Shown here: in pieces, positions 6,291 to 14,308 of the stretch
Numbering within the stretch: the stretch's first letter is position 1
Layout: every line of letters begins with the position of its first letter
NCBI GenBank assembly: GCA_024654105.1
Contig: JANLID010000017.1
Span: 1 to 15,178, forward strand
Length of the DNA stretch: 15,178 nucleotides
From: Gallionella sp.
GTDB taxonomy: Bacteria > Pseudomonadota > Gammaproteobacteria > Burkholderiales > Gallionellaceae
Direction: 5' to 3'
Made by a program: the position numbers and the translations under genes
Notes under the pieces: generated by a model
The model's input: only the letters and a program-made list of their open reading frames with translations
Told to the model about the DNA's origin: nothing
Databases searched by the model: none

Positions 6291-6410
6291 AGATTCAAGA
6301 TGCAAGGGACAAGGTTCAAGGTTCAAGGGGCAAGGTTCAAAGTGCAAAGTGGCGAGGTTTTTCCTTGTACCTTGCAGCTTGCCCCTTGCACCTTAAATTA
6401 AGGCAGAGTT
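6291..6410 (+). repeat. Imperfect inverted repeat in the nuoC-nuoD spacer
   Basis: The spacer is built of short units of the type (T)TCAAGG/GCAAGG. A 32-base left arm (6318-6349) is complementary to a 32-base right arm (6363-6394) at 26 positions, around a 13-base loop containing GGTTTTT. Such CAAGG-rich palindromes resemble dispersed intergenic repeats. It may act as an mRNA processing or attenuation structure, or be a neutral insertion; no tail of T follows, so a true intrinsic terminator is unlikely. The nuoD ribosome site (AAGGCAG) follows. Confidence 0.6.
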
Positions 6411-7664
6411 ATGGCAGAGATAAAAAACTACACCATGAATTTTGGGCCGCAGCACCCTGCGGCTCACGGGGTGCTGCGCTTGGTACTGGAGCTGGACGGC
6501 GAGGTTATCGAGCGCGCCGATCCGCACATCGGGCTGCTGCACCGTGCTACCGAGAAGCTTGCCGAGCACAAGACCTATTTGCAATCCCTGCCTTACATGG
6601 ACCGGCTCGATTATGTCTCGATGATGAGCAACGAGCATGCCTATGTGATGGCGGTCGAGAAGCTGGCTGGGATCGAGGTGCCGTTGCGCGCCCAGTACAT
6701 TCGCGTGATGTTCGATGAAATCACCCGCATCCTGAACCACCTGCTATGGCTGGGCGCGCATGGGTTGGATGTCGGCGCGATGACCATATTTCTGTATTGT
6801 TTCCGCGAGCGCGAAGACCTGATGGATGCCTACGAAGCGGTATCCGGCGCGCGTCTGCACGCGGCCTATTATCGTCCGGGCGGCGTGTATCGCGATCTGC
6901 CCGATTCCATGCCGCAATATCAGGCATCGAAAATTCACAACGCCGCCGCGGTAAAAAAACTTAACGAGAACCGCCAGGGTTCGCTGCTCGATTTTCTGGA
7001 GGACTTCACCAATCGCTTCCCCGCTTTTGTGGACGAATACGAAACGCTGCTGACCGACAACCGTATCTGGAAACAGCGTACCGTCGGCATCGGCGTGGTG
7101 TCGCCGGAGCGCGCTTTGGCGCTGGGTTTTACCGGTCCGATGTTGCGCGGTTCCGGGGTGGAATGGGATTTGCGCAAGAAGCAACCTTACGAAGTCTATG
7201 ATCGCCTCGATTTCGACATTCCGGTCGGGACCAACGGTGATTCCTATGACCGTTATCTGGTGCGCGTTGAAGAGTTTCGTCAGTCCAACCGCATCATCAA
7301 GCAATGCATCGATTGGTTGCGCCAGAATCCCGGCCCGGTGATGACTGATAATTTCAAATTTGCACCGCCCAAACGTGAAGCGATGAAGCAGAACATGGAA
7401 GAATTGATCCATCACTTCAAGCTGTTCAGCGAAGGGATGCATGTGCCGGCCGGCGAGGCCTATGCGGCGGTGGAACACCCCAAGGGGGAGTTTGGTATTT
7501 ACCTGATTTCCGACGGCGCGAACAAGCCTTATCGCATGAAGATCCGTGCGCCGGGTTTTGCGCATATAGCCGCGCTGGACGAGATGGTGCGCGGCCACAT
7601 GATTGCCGACGTGGTGACGATCATCGGCACGCAGGATATTGTTTTTGGCGAAGTTGACCGCTGA
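6411..7664 (+). CDS. nuoD: NADH-quinone oxidoreductase subunit D
   Basis: 417 residues, the usual length for the 49-kDa subunit, homologous to the large subunit of NiFe hydrogenases but without metal ligands. Together with NuoB it forms the quinone-reduction pocket. Visible: N-terminal FGPQHPAAHGVLRL with the His of the quinone site, HIGLLHRATEKL, YLQSLPYMDRLDYVS with the conserved Tyr, and the C-terminal GTQDIVFGEVDR. ATG follows AAGGCAG at seven bases. nuoE begins 11 bases after the stop. Confidence 0.97.
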   Translation: MAEIKNYTMNFGPQHPAAHGVLRLVLELDGEVIERADPHIGLLHRATEKLAEHKTYLQSLPYMDRLDYVSMMSNEHAYVMAVEKLAGIEVPLRAQYIRVMFDEITRILNHLLWLGAHGLDVGAMTIFLYCFREREDLMDAYEAVSGARLHAAYYRPGGVYRDLPDSMPQYQASKIHNAAAVKKLNENRQGSLLDFLEDFTNRFPAFVDEYETLLTDNRIWKQRTVGIGVVSPERALALGFTGPMLRGSGVEWDLRKKQPYEVYDRLDFDIPVGTNGDSYDRYLVRVEEFRQSNRIIKQCIDWLRQNPGPVMTDNFKFAPPKREAMKQNMEELIHHFKLFSEGMHVPAGEAYAAVEHPKGEFGIYLISDGANKPYRMKIRAPGFAHIAALDEMVRGHMIADVVTIIGTQDIVFGEVDR

Positions 7665-7675
7665 GGGTGTTATAA

Positions 7676-8155
7676 ATGTTGTCTGAACAAATACAAACCA
7701 AAATCAACCGCGAATTGAAGAAGTATCCGGCTGAACAGAAGCAGTCAGCGGTGATGGCAGCGCTGCGCTTCGTGCAGGACGAAAAGGGCTGGATCGCCGC
7801 CGAGGATATGGCGGATGTTGCGGCTTACCTCGGTATGCCGAAAATGGCCGTGTATGAGGTGGCGAGCTTCTACCACATGTATAACCTCAAGCCGATGGGC
7901 AAGCACACTATTACCGTGTGCACCAACCTGCCCTGCACGCTGGGTGGCGCTGAAGATACCGTGGCTTATCTGCATGACAAGCTGGGCATTGGTTTGGGTG
8001 AGGTCACGGCGGACGGCAAATACGGCCTGCGTGAGGGTGAATGCATGGGCGCGTGCAAGGATGCGCCGCTGTTTACCGTGAACAACAAGAAACTTTGCGG
8101 ACGTTTGAGCAAAGAGAAGATCGATCAAATTTTGGCGGAGCTGGATAAATCATGA
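7676..8155 (+). CDS. nuoE: NADH-quinone oxidoreductase subunit E
   Basis: 159 residues. The 24-kDa subunit carrying 2Fe-2S cluster N1a in the NADH-oxidising module, partner of NuoF. The four ligands fit the thioredoxin-like fold: Cys82 and Cys87 in CTNLPCTLGG, Cys123 and Cys127 in GECMGACKDAP. The N-terminal helical part with YPAEQKQSAVMAAL is typical. The ribosome site GAGGGTG precedes the ATG. The stop at 8153-8155 overlaps an ATG (ATGA) that opens a seven-codon frame leading to nuoF. Confidence 0.97.
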   Translation: MLSEQIQTKINRELKKYPAEQKQSAVMAALRFVQDEKGWIAAEDMADVAAYLGMPKMAVYEVASFYHMYNLKPMGKHTITVCTNLPCTLGGAEDTVAYLHDKLGIGLGEVTADGKYGLREGECMGACKDAPLFTVNNKKLCGRLSKEKIDQILAELDKS

Positions 8156-8185
8156 GAGGGCGGAATAAATTATGAGAGGCCCGGT
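8146..8185 (+). repeat. Tandem 20-base near-duplication at the nuoE-nuoF junction
   Basis: Bases 8146-8165 and 8166-8185 share TAAAT-ATGAGAGG with a few changes. The first copy puts an ATG on the nuoE stop (ATGA, 8152-8155); this opens ATG plus six codons whose TGA (8173-8175) overlaps the nuoF ATG (8172-8174). The result is a perfectly overlapping minicistron bridging two genes. Ancestral direct nuoE/nuoF overlap is inferred. Confidence 0.6.
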
Positions 8186-9437
8186 CATTCTCACCACGCT
8201 GGATTTTGACCAGCCCTGGACGCTGGAGAACTATCTCAAGGTTGGCGGCTATCAGGCGCTGCGCAAGGTGTTGACCGAAAAAATGTCGCCTGATGCGATT
8301 ATTTCCGAGGTCAAGCAATCGGTATTGCGCGGGCGTGGCGGTGCCGGTTTTCCGACCGGGCTGAAATGGAGTTTCATGCCCAAGAATTATGTTGGCGACA
8401 AATATATCGTCTGCAATTCCGACGAGGGCGAACCCGGCACTTGCAAGGACTGGGACATCCTGCGCTACAACCCGCATTTGCTCATCGAGGGCATGGCGAT
8501 TGGCGCCTACGCGATGGGGGTGAAGACCGGCTACAACTACGTGCATGGCGAAATTTTTGAAGCCTACGAACGCATGGAAGAAGCCTGTGAACTGGCGCGT
8601 GCCGCCGGCTATCTGGGCGACAACATCATGGGGACGGATTTCTGTTTCGATCTGCACAATCATCTGGGTTATGGCGCCTACGTCTGCGGCGAGGAAACCG
8701 CGCTGCTGGAATCCATCGAGGGCAAGAAAGGCCAGCCGCGCTTCAAGCCGCCGTTCCCCGCGACCTTCGGCCTGTACGGTAAACCGACCACGATCAACAA
8801 CACCGAAACATTTTCCAGCATTCCGTACATCATCAACAACGGCGGGCAGAAATTCCTGGAGTTGGGCAAGCCCAACAACGGCGGCACCAAGCTGTTTTCC
8901 GTATCCGGTCATGTGAATAATCCCGGCAATTTCGAGATACCAATGGGTACGCCGTTCAGCGAGTTGCTGAAAATGGCCGGCGGGGTGCGCAACGGGCACA
9001 AGCTCAAGGCGGTGATTCCGGGCGGTTCGTCGATGCCGGTGCTGCCCGCCGAGATCATGATGGGATTGACCATGGACTACGATTCCATCTCCAAGGCGGG
9101 CTCTGGCCTGGGCAGCGGCGCGGTGATCGTGATGGACGAGACGACTTGCATGGTGCGCGCGCTGGAGCGCTTGTCCTATTTTTATTATGAGGAATCCTGC
9201 GGTCAATGCACGCCGTGCCGCGAAGGCACCGGCTGGTTATATCGCATCGTGCATCGCATCGAGCATGGCGAAGGCCGTGAAGAAGATCTGGATTTGCTGT
9301 TGAGCGTGGGAGAGAACATTGCCGGCCGCACGATTTGTGCATTGGGTGAGGCGGCAGTCTGGCCGGTGCAGGGCATGCTCAGGCATTTCCGCGACGAATT
9401 TGAATATCACATCGAACACAAGCAGTGTTTAACATAA
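8172..9437 (+). CDS. nuoF: NADH-quinone oxidoreductase subunit F
   Basis: 421 residues. The 51-kDa subunit that binds NADH and FMN and holds 4Fe-4S cluster N3 in the cytoplasm-facing tip. Glycine-rich RGRGGAGFPTG (53-63) for nucleotide/FMN binding, NSDEGEPGT (82-90), and YVCGEETALLESIEG in the middle. Cluster ligands: Cys343, Cys346, Cys349 in CGQCTPC, and Cys389 in TICALG. The ribosome site is GAGGGCGG eight bases before the ATG; coupling with nuoE through a minicistron is likely. The 106-base gap to nuoG holds a palindromic repeat. Confidence 0.97.
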   Translation: MRGPVILTTLDFDQPWTLENYLKVGGYQALRKVLTEKMSPDAIISEVKQSVLRGRGGAGFPTGLKWSFMPKNYVGDKYIVCNSDEGEPGTCKDWDILRYNPHLLIEGMAIGAYAMGVKTGYNYVHGEIFEAYERMEEACELARAAGYLGDNIMGTDFCFDLHNHLGYGAYVCGEETALLESIEGKKGQPRFKPPFPATFGLYGKPTTINNTETFSSIPYIINNGGQKFLELGKPNNGGTKLFSVSGHVNNPGNFEIPMGTPFSELLKMAGGVRNGHKLKAVIPGGSSMPVLPAEIMMGLTMDYDSISKAGSGLGSGAVIVMDETTCMVRALERLSYFYYEESCGQCTPCREGTGWLYRIVHRIEHGEGREEDLDLLLSVGENIAGRTICALGEAAVWPVQGMLRHFRDEFEYHIEHKQCLT

Positions 9438-9543
9438 AAGTCGCGTAGCGATTCGATCGCTCCCTCGCCCGCTAGCGGGAGAGGGTTGGGGAGAGGGAAA
9501 CGGGCATGGCAAGTTGGCATAAAGATGAAGGGTTGAGCGATCA
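9438..9543 (+). repeat. Palindromic repeat in the nuoF-nuoG spacer
   Basis: CCCTCGCCCGC-TA-GCGGGAGAGGG (9462-9485) forms an 11-base stem with one mismatch, followed by TTGGGGAGAGGG. This matches the general pattern of a G/C-rich dispersed palindrome seen in intergenic regions of many proteobacteria (remembered, not searched). A related sequence in opposite orientation lies inside nuoG. The nuoG start has AAGGG about eleven bases upstream. Confidence 0.65.
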
Positions 9544-12033
9544 ATGATCAACATTGAAATTGACGGCAAATCAGTCGAGACCGAACGCGGTTCCACCGTG
9601 ATGGACGCGGCGCACAAGGCAGGCATCCATATTCCGCATTTTTGCTACCACAAGAAACTGTCCATCGCGGCCAGTTGCCGCATGTGCCTGGTCGAGGTGG
9701 AGAAGGCGCCCAAGCCGCTGCCGGCCTGCGCGACACCGGCTGCCGATGGCATGAAAGTTCACACCCATTCGGAAATGGCCGTCAAGGCACAGAAGGGCGT
9801 GATGGAATTCCTGCTGATCAACCATCCGCTGGATTGTCCGATCTGCGATCAGGGCGGCGAATGTCAGTTGCAGGACGTGTCGATGGGCTATGGCGCGACG
9901 GCTTCGCGCTATACGGAAGAAAAGCGCATCGTGATGTACAAGGATGTCGGCGCGCTGATTTCCACCAGGGAAATGAGCCGTTGCATTCAGTGTACCCGCT
10001 GCGTGCGTTTTGGCCAGGAAATCGCCGGCATGATGGAAATGGGCATGGCGTTCCGCGGCGAACATGCACAGATCATGAGCTTCGTGAACAGTTCGGTAGA
10101 TTCCGAGTTATCCGGCAACATGATCGACCTGTGCCCGGTTGGCGCATTGACCAGCAAGCCGTTCCGCTATACCGCGCGCAGTTGGGAATTGTCGCGGCGC
10201 AAGTCGGTCAGCCCGCATGACGGCCTGGGTTCCAATCTGGCCGTGCAGGTGAAAAATGGCAAAGTGATGCGCGTTACGCCGATCGAAAACGAAGCTGTCA
10301 ACGAGTGCTGGATTTCTGACAAGGACCGGTTCAGCTACGAAGGACTGAATTCGGCGGAGCGCCTGACCAAACCGATGCTCAAGCAGGATGGCAAGTGGCT
10401 GGAAGTCGAATGGCCGGTTGCGCTGGAATATGTGGTAAACGGTTTGCGCCAAATTGGCGATGGCGATGGCGCAGCACAAATTGCCGCGCTGGCGACGCCA
10501 CACAGCACGCTGGAAGAACTCTATCTGCTGCAAAAATTAATGCGCGGTCTGGGCAGCGGCAACGTCGATTTCCGTTTGCGCCAGTCTGACTTCAGCGCGG
10601 ACGGCGAGCAGGCCGGAACCCCCCCTCATCCTAACCTTCCCCCAAAGGGGGAAGGGACAAACGACTCCTCCCGCGCAGCGGGAGGAGAACCAAGACAATT
10701 CCTGCCGTGGCTGGGCATGCCGGTTGCTGAAATCAACACTCGAGATCGCTTGCTGATTGTGGGCAGCTTTTTGCGCAAGGATCATCCGTTGCTGGCGCAT
10801 CGTGTGCGTCAGGCGGTGAAGAGTGGTGCGCAGGCAAATGTTGTTCATTCCGCCGATGACGATTTGTTAATGCCGGTCACCAACAAGGCCATCGTTGCGC
10901 CGAGTGAGCTGAAAAATCTATTGGCGCAAGTTCTCAAGGCACTGATGGAACTACTAGCCATTCGACTAGGCCATCCAGAAACGATGCCCAAGTCGCTGGT
11001 TATGGCTGCGGAAAAACAGGTAGCAGCGGATGAATCCGTGCAGGGCGTCGAAGTGGGCAGCGCGGCAACTGCAATCGCCAGGAGTCTGGCAAGCGGCGAA
11101 CGTGTTGCGATATTGCTGGGCAATTTTGCGCAACAGCATCCGCAGGCAACACAAATCGCCGCGCTGGCGGAACGGATCGCCGCATTGTGCGGCGCAAAAT
11201 TCGGTTTCCTTGGTGAAGCGGCCAATAGTGTCGGCGGTTATCTGGCCGGAGCGGTGCCGTTTGGCGGCAGCGTGCAAGGCATGAACGCCACGGCGATGCT
11301 GGCTTCGCCGCGCAAGGCGTACATTTTGTTGAATGTTGAACCGGAACTGGATATGCACGATCCACAGCAGGCGATAGCTGCGATGTACGCTGCCGATATG
11401 GTGGTGGCGATGTCTGCCTATAAACATCATGCGACCGACTACGCTGATGTGCTATTGCCCATCGCGCCGTTTACTGAAACCTCCGGTACATTTGTCAATA
11501 CCGAAGGGCGTGCACAAAGCTTCAAGGGAGCAGTCAAACCACTCGGCGAAGCGCGTCCGGCCTGGAAAGTGCTACGCGTGCTGGGTAATTTGCTCGATGT
11601 GCAAGGATTTGATTACGACACCAGCGAGGAAGTGCGCGATGCGATGCTGTCCGGTCAAGGCGTGGTTGATAAACTGAACAATCACATCGAAGATGTTGCG
11701 TTGCTGGCTGTGGCGAGCAGCAACAGCGGCGGTTTGCAGCGTGTTAGCGATGTGCCAATTTACTCGGCTGATGCGCTGGTGCGCCGCGCCGCCTCGTTGC
11801 AGAAAACCCGCGATGCCGCAACCCCATGCGTAAAGCTGCATGGCAGCGAGTTGCAAAAACTGGGGGTGCAATCCGGCGATACCGTGAAAGTGACGCAGGG
11901 CAAGGCAACGGTGCGCCTGGCCGTACAGGCGGATGATGCCATGCCTGCCGGTGCCGCGCGCGTGGCGGCGGGCCATCCGGCTACGGCGGAACTGGGTGCG
12001 ATGTTTGGAACGATCACTGTGGAGCGCGCATGA
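9544..12033 (+). CDS. nuoG: NADH-quinone oxidoreductase subunit G, with an in-frame repeat insertion
   Basis: 829 residues, longer than typical betaproteobacterial NuoG (about 770-800). Large Fe-S subunit of the peripheral arm. Ligands seen: 2Fe-2S N1b at Cys34, Cys45, Cys48, Cys62; 4Fe-4S N5 at His94, Cys98, Cys101, Cys107; 4Fe-4S N4 at Cys147, Cys150, Cys153, Cys197. The extra N7 cluster of the E. coli protein is absent (no Cys motif after residue 200), as is usual outside gammaproteobacteria. The rest, about 220-829, is a molybdopterin-oxidoreductase-like domain without cofactor. Residues about 359-388 (PPHPNLPPKGEG and SSRAAGGE) are encoded by two perfect hairpins and look like an in-frame insertion of an intergenic repeat, low in secondary structure, probably a surface loop. 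The TGA overlaps the nuoH ATG. Confidence 0.95.
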   Translation: MINIEIDGKSVETERGSTVMDAAHKAGIHIPHFCYHKKLSIAASCRMCLVEVEKAPKPLPACATPAADGMKVHTHSEMAVKAQKGVMEFLLINHPLDCPICDQGGECQLQDVSMGYGATASRYTEEKRIVMYKDVGALISTREMSRCIQCTRCVRFGQEIAGMMEMGMAFRGEHAQIMSFVNSSVDSELSGNMIDLCPVGALTSKPFRYTARSWELSRRKSVSPHDGLGSNLAVQVKNGKVMRVTPIENEAVNECWISDKDRFSYEGLNSAERLTKPMLKQDGKWLEVEWPVALEYVVNGLRQIGDGDGAAQIAALATPHSTLEELYLLQKLMRGLGSGNVDFRLRQSDFSADGEQAGTPPHPNLPPKGEGTNDSSRAAGGEPRQFLPWLGMPVAEINTRDRLLIVGSFLRKDHPLLAHRVRQAVKSGAQANVVHSADDDLLMPVTNKAIVAPSELKNLLAQVLKALMELLAIRLGHPETMPKSLVMAAEKQVAADESVQGVEVGSAATAIARSLASGERVAILLGNFAQQHPQATQIAALAERIAALCGAKFGFLGEAANSVGGYLAGAVPFGGSVQGMNATAMLASPRKAYILLNVEPELDMHDPQQAIAAMYAADMVVAMSAYKHHATDYADVLLPIAPFTETSGTFVNTEGRAQSFKGAVKPLGEARPAWKVLRVLGNLLDVQGFDYDTSEEVRDAMLSGQGVVDKLNNHIEDVALLAVASSNSGGLQRVSDVPIYSADALVRRAASLQKTRDAATPCVKLHGSELQKLGVQSGDTVKVTQGKATVRLAVQADDAMPAGAARVAAGHPATAELGAMFGTITVERA
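10618..10705 (+). repeat. Double-hairpin repeat inserted within nuoG
   Basis: CCTTCCCCC-AAA-GGGGGAAGG (10635-10655, 9-base perfect stem) and CTCCTCCCGC-GCA-GCGGGAGGAG (10665-10687, 10-base perfect stem) lie nine bases apart inside codons. Preceded by CCCCCCTCATCCTAA, the block has the look of the proteobacterial CCCTCACCC... palindromic repeat. No frame disruption or stop results. Flanking residues (EQAG and PWLGMPV) look like normal NuoG, so the inserted length is close to 84-90 bases. Confidence 0.75.
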
Positions 12034-13070
12034 TGGAGCTGCTGCAAATGCTGCAACAGGCCGGGCAAGACCTGCTCGGCCCGGTCTGGCTGCCGTTATG
12101 GACGGTGGTAAAAATCATGGCCATCGTGGTGCCGATCATGCTGGCAGTTGCCTATCTGACACTGGCAGAACGCAAGGTTATCGGTTATATGCAAATCCGC
12201 ATCGGCCCGAATCGTGTCGGCCCTTATGGGCTGTTGCAACCGATTGCCGACGGTGTGAAATTGCTGTTCAAGGAAATCATTATTCCGGCCGGTTCGAGCA
12301 AATTTTTGTTTGTTCTGGCACCGATCATGGCGCTGGCTCCGTCGCTGGCGGCGTGGGCGGTGGTGCCGTTCAGCGACGGCATGGCGTTGGCCAATCTTAA
12401 TGCGGGGTTGTTGTACCTTTTGGCGATGACTTCGCTGGGCGTGTACGGCATCATCATCGCCGGCTGGGCTTCCAACTCCAAATATGCCTTTCTCGGCGCG
12501 GTGCGTTCCGCAGCGCAGATCGTGTCGTATGAAATCGCCATGGGTTTTGCGCTGGTGTGCGTGCTGATGGCTTCGCAAAGCATGAACCTGGGCGACATCG
12601 TGCGCGGTCAGCAAGGCCGTTTCGGCATGCTGAACTGGTATCTGATCCCGCTGTTCCCGATGTTCCTGGTGTATCTGATTTCCGGCGTGGCGGAAACCAA
12701 CCGTGCGCCGTTTGATATGGCCGAAGGCGAATCGGAAATTGTCGCGGGCTTCCATGTGGAATATTCCGGCATGGCATTCGCGCTGTTCTTCCTGGCCGAA
12801 TACGCCAACATGATTTTGATCGCCTTTCTGACCTCAATCATGTTTTTGGGCGGCTGGTTGTCGCCGTTGCCGTTCCTGCCTGACAGCTTCATCTGGCTGC
12901 TGGGCAAGGTTTCCTTCATATTGTTCCTGTTCCTGTGGTTCCGCGCGACCTTTCCGCGTTATCGCTATGACCAATTGATGCGGCTGGGCTGGAAGGTGTT
13001 TATTCCGCTGACCATCATCTGGGTGGTGGTGGTCGCCACGTGGATGCAGACCCCGTTGTGGGCCTGGTAA
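12030..13070 (+). CDS. nuoH: NADH-quinone oxidoreductase subunit H
   Basis: 346 residues, highly hydrophobic with about eight membrane helices; links the peripheral arm to the membrane arm and forms part of the quinone tunnel and E-channel. Conserved: LAERKVIGYMQIRIGPNRVG (about 47-66) and VAETNRAPFDMAEGESE (about 223-239), both rich in the charged residues of the quinone cavity. The ATG overlaps the nuoG stop (ATGA) and GGAG lies within the end of nuoG, so translation is coupled. A second ATG follows immediately; either could be used. Confidence 0.96.
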   Translation: MMELLQMLQQAGQDLLGPVWLPLWTVVKIMAIVVPIMLAVAYLTLAERKVIGYMQIRIGPNRVGPYGLLQPIADGVKLLFKEIIIPAGSSKFLFVLAPIMALAPSLAAWAVVPFSDGMALANLNAGLLYLLAMTSLGVYGIIIAGWASNSKYAFLGAVRSAAQIVSYEIAMGFALVCVLMASQSMNLGDIVRGQQGRFGMLNWYLIPLFPMFLVYLISGVAETNRAPFDMAEGESEIVAGFHVEYSGMAFALFFLAEYANMILIAFLTSIMFLGGWLSPLPFLPDSFIWLLGKVSFILFLFLWFRATFPRYRYDQLMRLGWKVFIPLTIIWVVVVATWMQTPLWAW

Positions 13071-13085
13071 GCGGAGAAGATGAAA

Positions 13086-13574
13086 ATGGAAAAAATCAAA
13101 AACTTCTTCAAGACCTTTCTGCTGTTCGAGCTGGTCAAGGGCATGGCGCTGACCGGCCGGTATTTCTTTGCGCGCAAAATTACCGTGCAGTATCCCGAAG
13201 AAAAGACGCCGCAGAGTTTCCGCTTCCGCGGTCTGCATGCGCAACGCCGCTATCCCAATGGCGAAGAACGTTGCATCGCTTGCAAGCTGTGCGAGGCAAT
13301 TTGCCCGGCGCTGGCGATCAAAATCGAGTTGGCGGAGCGCGAAGACGGCACAAGACGCACTACGCAATACGACATCGACTTGACCAAGTGCATTTTTTGC
13401 GGCTTCTGCGAGGAATCCTGTCCGGTGGATGCGATTGTCGAAACGCGCGTGTTCGAGTATCACGGCGAGAATCGCGGCAATCTGTATTACACCAAGGCAA
13501 TGCTGCTGGCGAATGGCGACAAACACGAAGAGCAGATCGCCAGGGATCGGGCAGTGGATGCGAAGTATAGGTAG
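13086..13574 (+). CDS. nuoI: NADH-quinone oxidoreductase subunit I
   Basis: 162 residues from the ATG at 13086, preferred over 13080 because GGAG at 13073-13076 is nine bases away from it but only three from the earlier one, and because relatives begin with ME(K/R)IKNFF. A ferredoxin-like peripheral subunit with two 4Fe-4S clusters (N6a, N6b): Cys63, 66, 69, 73 in CIACKLCEAICP and Cys102, 105, 108, 112 in CIFCGFCEESCP. It relays electrons from NuoG to NuoB. An amphipathic N-terminal helix (FFKTFLLFELVKGMALTGRY) lies on the membrane. A 98-base repeat-bearing spacer precedes nuoJ. Confidence 0.96.
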   Translation: MEKIKNFFKTFLLFELVKGMALTGRYFFARKITVQYPEEKTPQSFRFRGLHAQRRYPNGEERCIACKLCEAICPALAIKIELAEREDGTRRTTQYDIDLTKCIFCGFCEESCPVDAIVETRVFEYHGENRGNLYYTKAMLLANGDKHEEQIARDRAVDAKYR

Positions 13575-13672
13575 TAGGGAGTGGGGAGTGGGGAGCAGGG
13601 AGAGGGTTTTCCCACTTCCCACTGAGGCGCGCAGCGCCGTTCCACTTGCTACTTACAAAAAAGGGTGAATTT
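13575..13672 (+). repeat. G-rich inverted repeat in the nuoI-nuoJ spacer
   Basis: Short units of the GGGAGTG type are followed by an inverted copy: AGTGGGGAGTGGG (13580-13592) against CCCACTTCCCACT (13611-13623), with one G-T pair. A second perfect hairpin GGCGC-GCA-GCGCC is at 13626-13638. No T run follows. It resembles low-complexity dispersed intergenic repeats. The nuoJ ribosome site AAGGGTG lies at 13661-13667. Confidence 0.6.
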
Positions 13673-14308
13673 ATGAATTTTGAAACCATCGTGTTTTATG
13701 TGTTTGCGGCGTTGACCGTGTTCGCCGCATTGCGTGTGATTACCTCGCGTAATCCGGTGCATGCAGTGCTGTTTCTGGTGTTGGCTTTTTGCAGCATGGC
13801 CGGTATCTGGATATTGCTGGAAGCGGAGTTTCTCGCCATTGCCCTGGTGCTGGTGTATGTCGGCGCGGTGATGGTGCTGTTCCTGTTTGTGGTGATGATG
13901 CTGGATATTCATCTGGCACAGCTGCGCGAAGGTTTCTGGCGCTGGTTGCCATTCGGCGCGGTGCTGGCCGGGTTAATGGTATTCGAGATGTCCTGGGTGC
14001 TGGGTTCCTCCGATGTGTCCGGCGGCAAGGCGGTTATCAAGCATGCTGCCGATTACAGCAATACCAAGGAGTTGGGGCGTTTGATCTATACCGAATATGT
14101 TTATCCGTTTGAAATTGCCGCAGTGATTCTGCTGGTGGCGATGGTGGCTGCAATTGCCTTGACCTCGCGCCGCCGCAAGGATGCCAAATCGCAGGTGGTA
14201 CCCGAGCAGATCGCGGTCAGGAAAGCGGATCGCTTGCGCCTGATCAGGATGCCCTCGGAAAAACACGCCCAGGAAAAAATAGACAGCACAGCGGAGGCCG
14301 CACGATGA
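13673..14308 (+). CDS. nuoJ: NADH-quinone oxidoreductase subunit J
   Basis: 211 residues, about five membrane helices, and a hydrophilic C-terminal tail of some 45 residues with KADRLRLIRM, common in betaproteobacterial NuoJ. It sits between NuoA/H and NuoK and contains the helix with the pi-bulge: LVYVGAVMVLFLFVVMML (about 57-74). The start at 13673 has AAGGGTG five bases upstream; a TTG at 13646 is in frame but lies in the repeat and is rejected. Its stop overlaps the nuoK ATG (ATGA). Confidence 0.95.
   Translation: MNFETIVFYVFAALTVFAALRVITSRNPVHAVLFLVLAFCSMAGIWILLEAEFLAIALVLVYVGAVMVLFLFVVMMLDIHLAQLREGFWRWLPFGAVLAGLMVFEMSWVLGSSDVSGGKAVIKHAADYSNTKELGRLIYTEYVYPFEIAAVILLVAMVAAIALTSRRRKDAKSQVVPEQIAVRKADRLRLIRMPSEKHAQEKIDSTAEAAR

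Noticed and set aside
6350..6394. Intrinsic terminator after nuoC
   Set aside because: The stem is long and imperfect, the T-rich stretch is in the loop rather than after the stem, and the operon continues with nuoD.
6291..6410. CRISPR array from the CAAGG units
   Set aside because: Units are 7-9 bases, irregular and without spacers of constant length.
6744..7598. 284-codon open frame on the minus strand opposite nuoD
   Set aside because: Antisense shadow of nuoD with no recognisable motif.
8073..9206. 377-codon open frame on the minus strand opposite nuoF
   Set aside because: It is antisense to a fully conserved nuoF, shows His/Arg-rich low-complexity composition and no domain; it arises from codon bias.
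12834..13622. 262-codon open frame on the minus strand opposite nuoH-nuoI
   Set aside because: Spans two real genes and a repeat spacer in antisense, Gln/His-rich, no family features.
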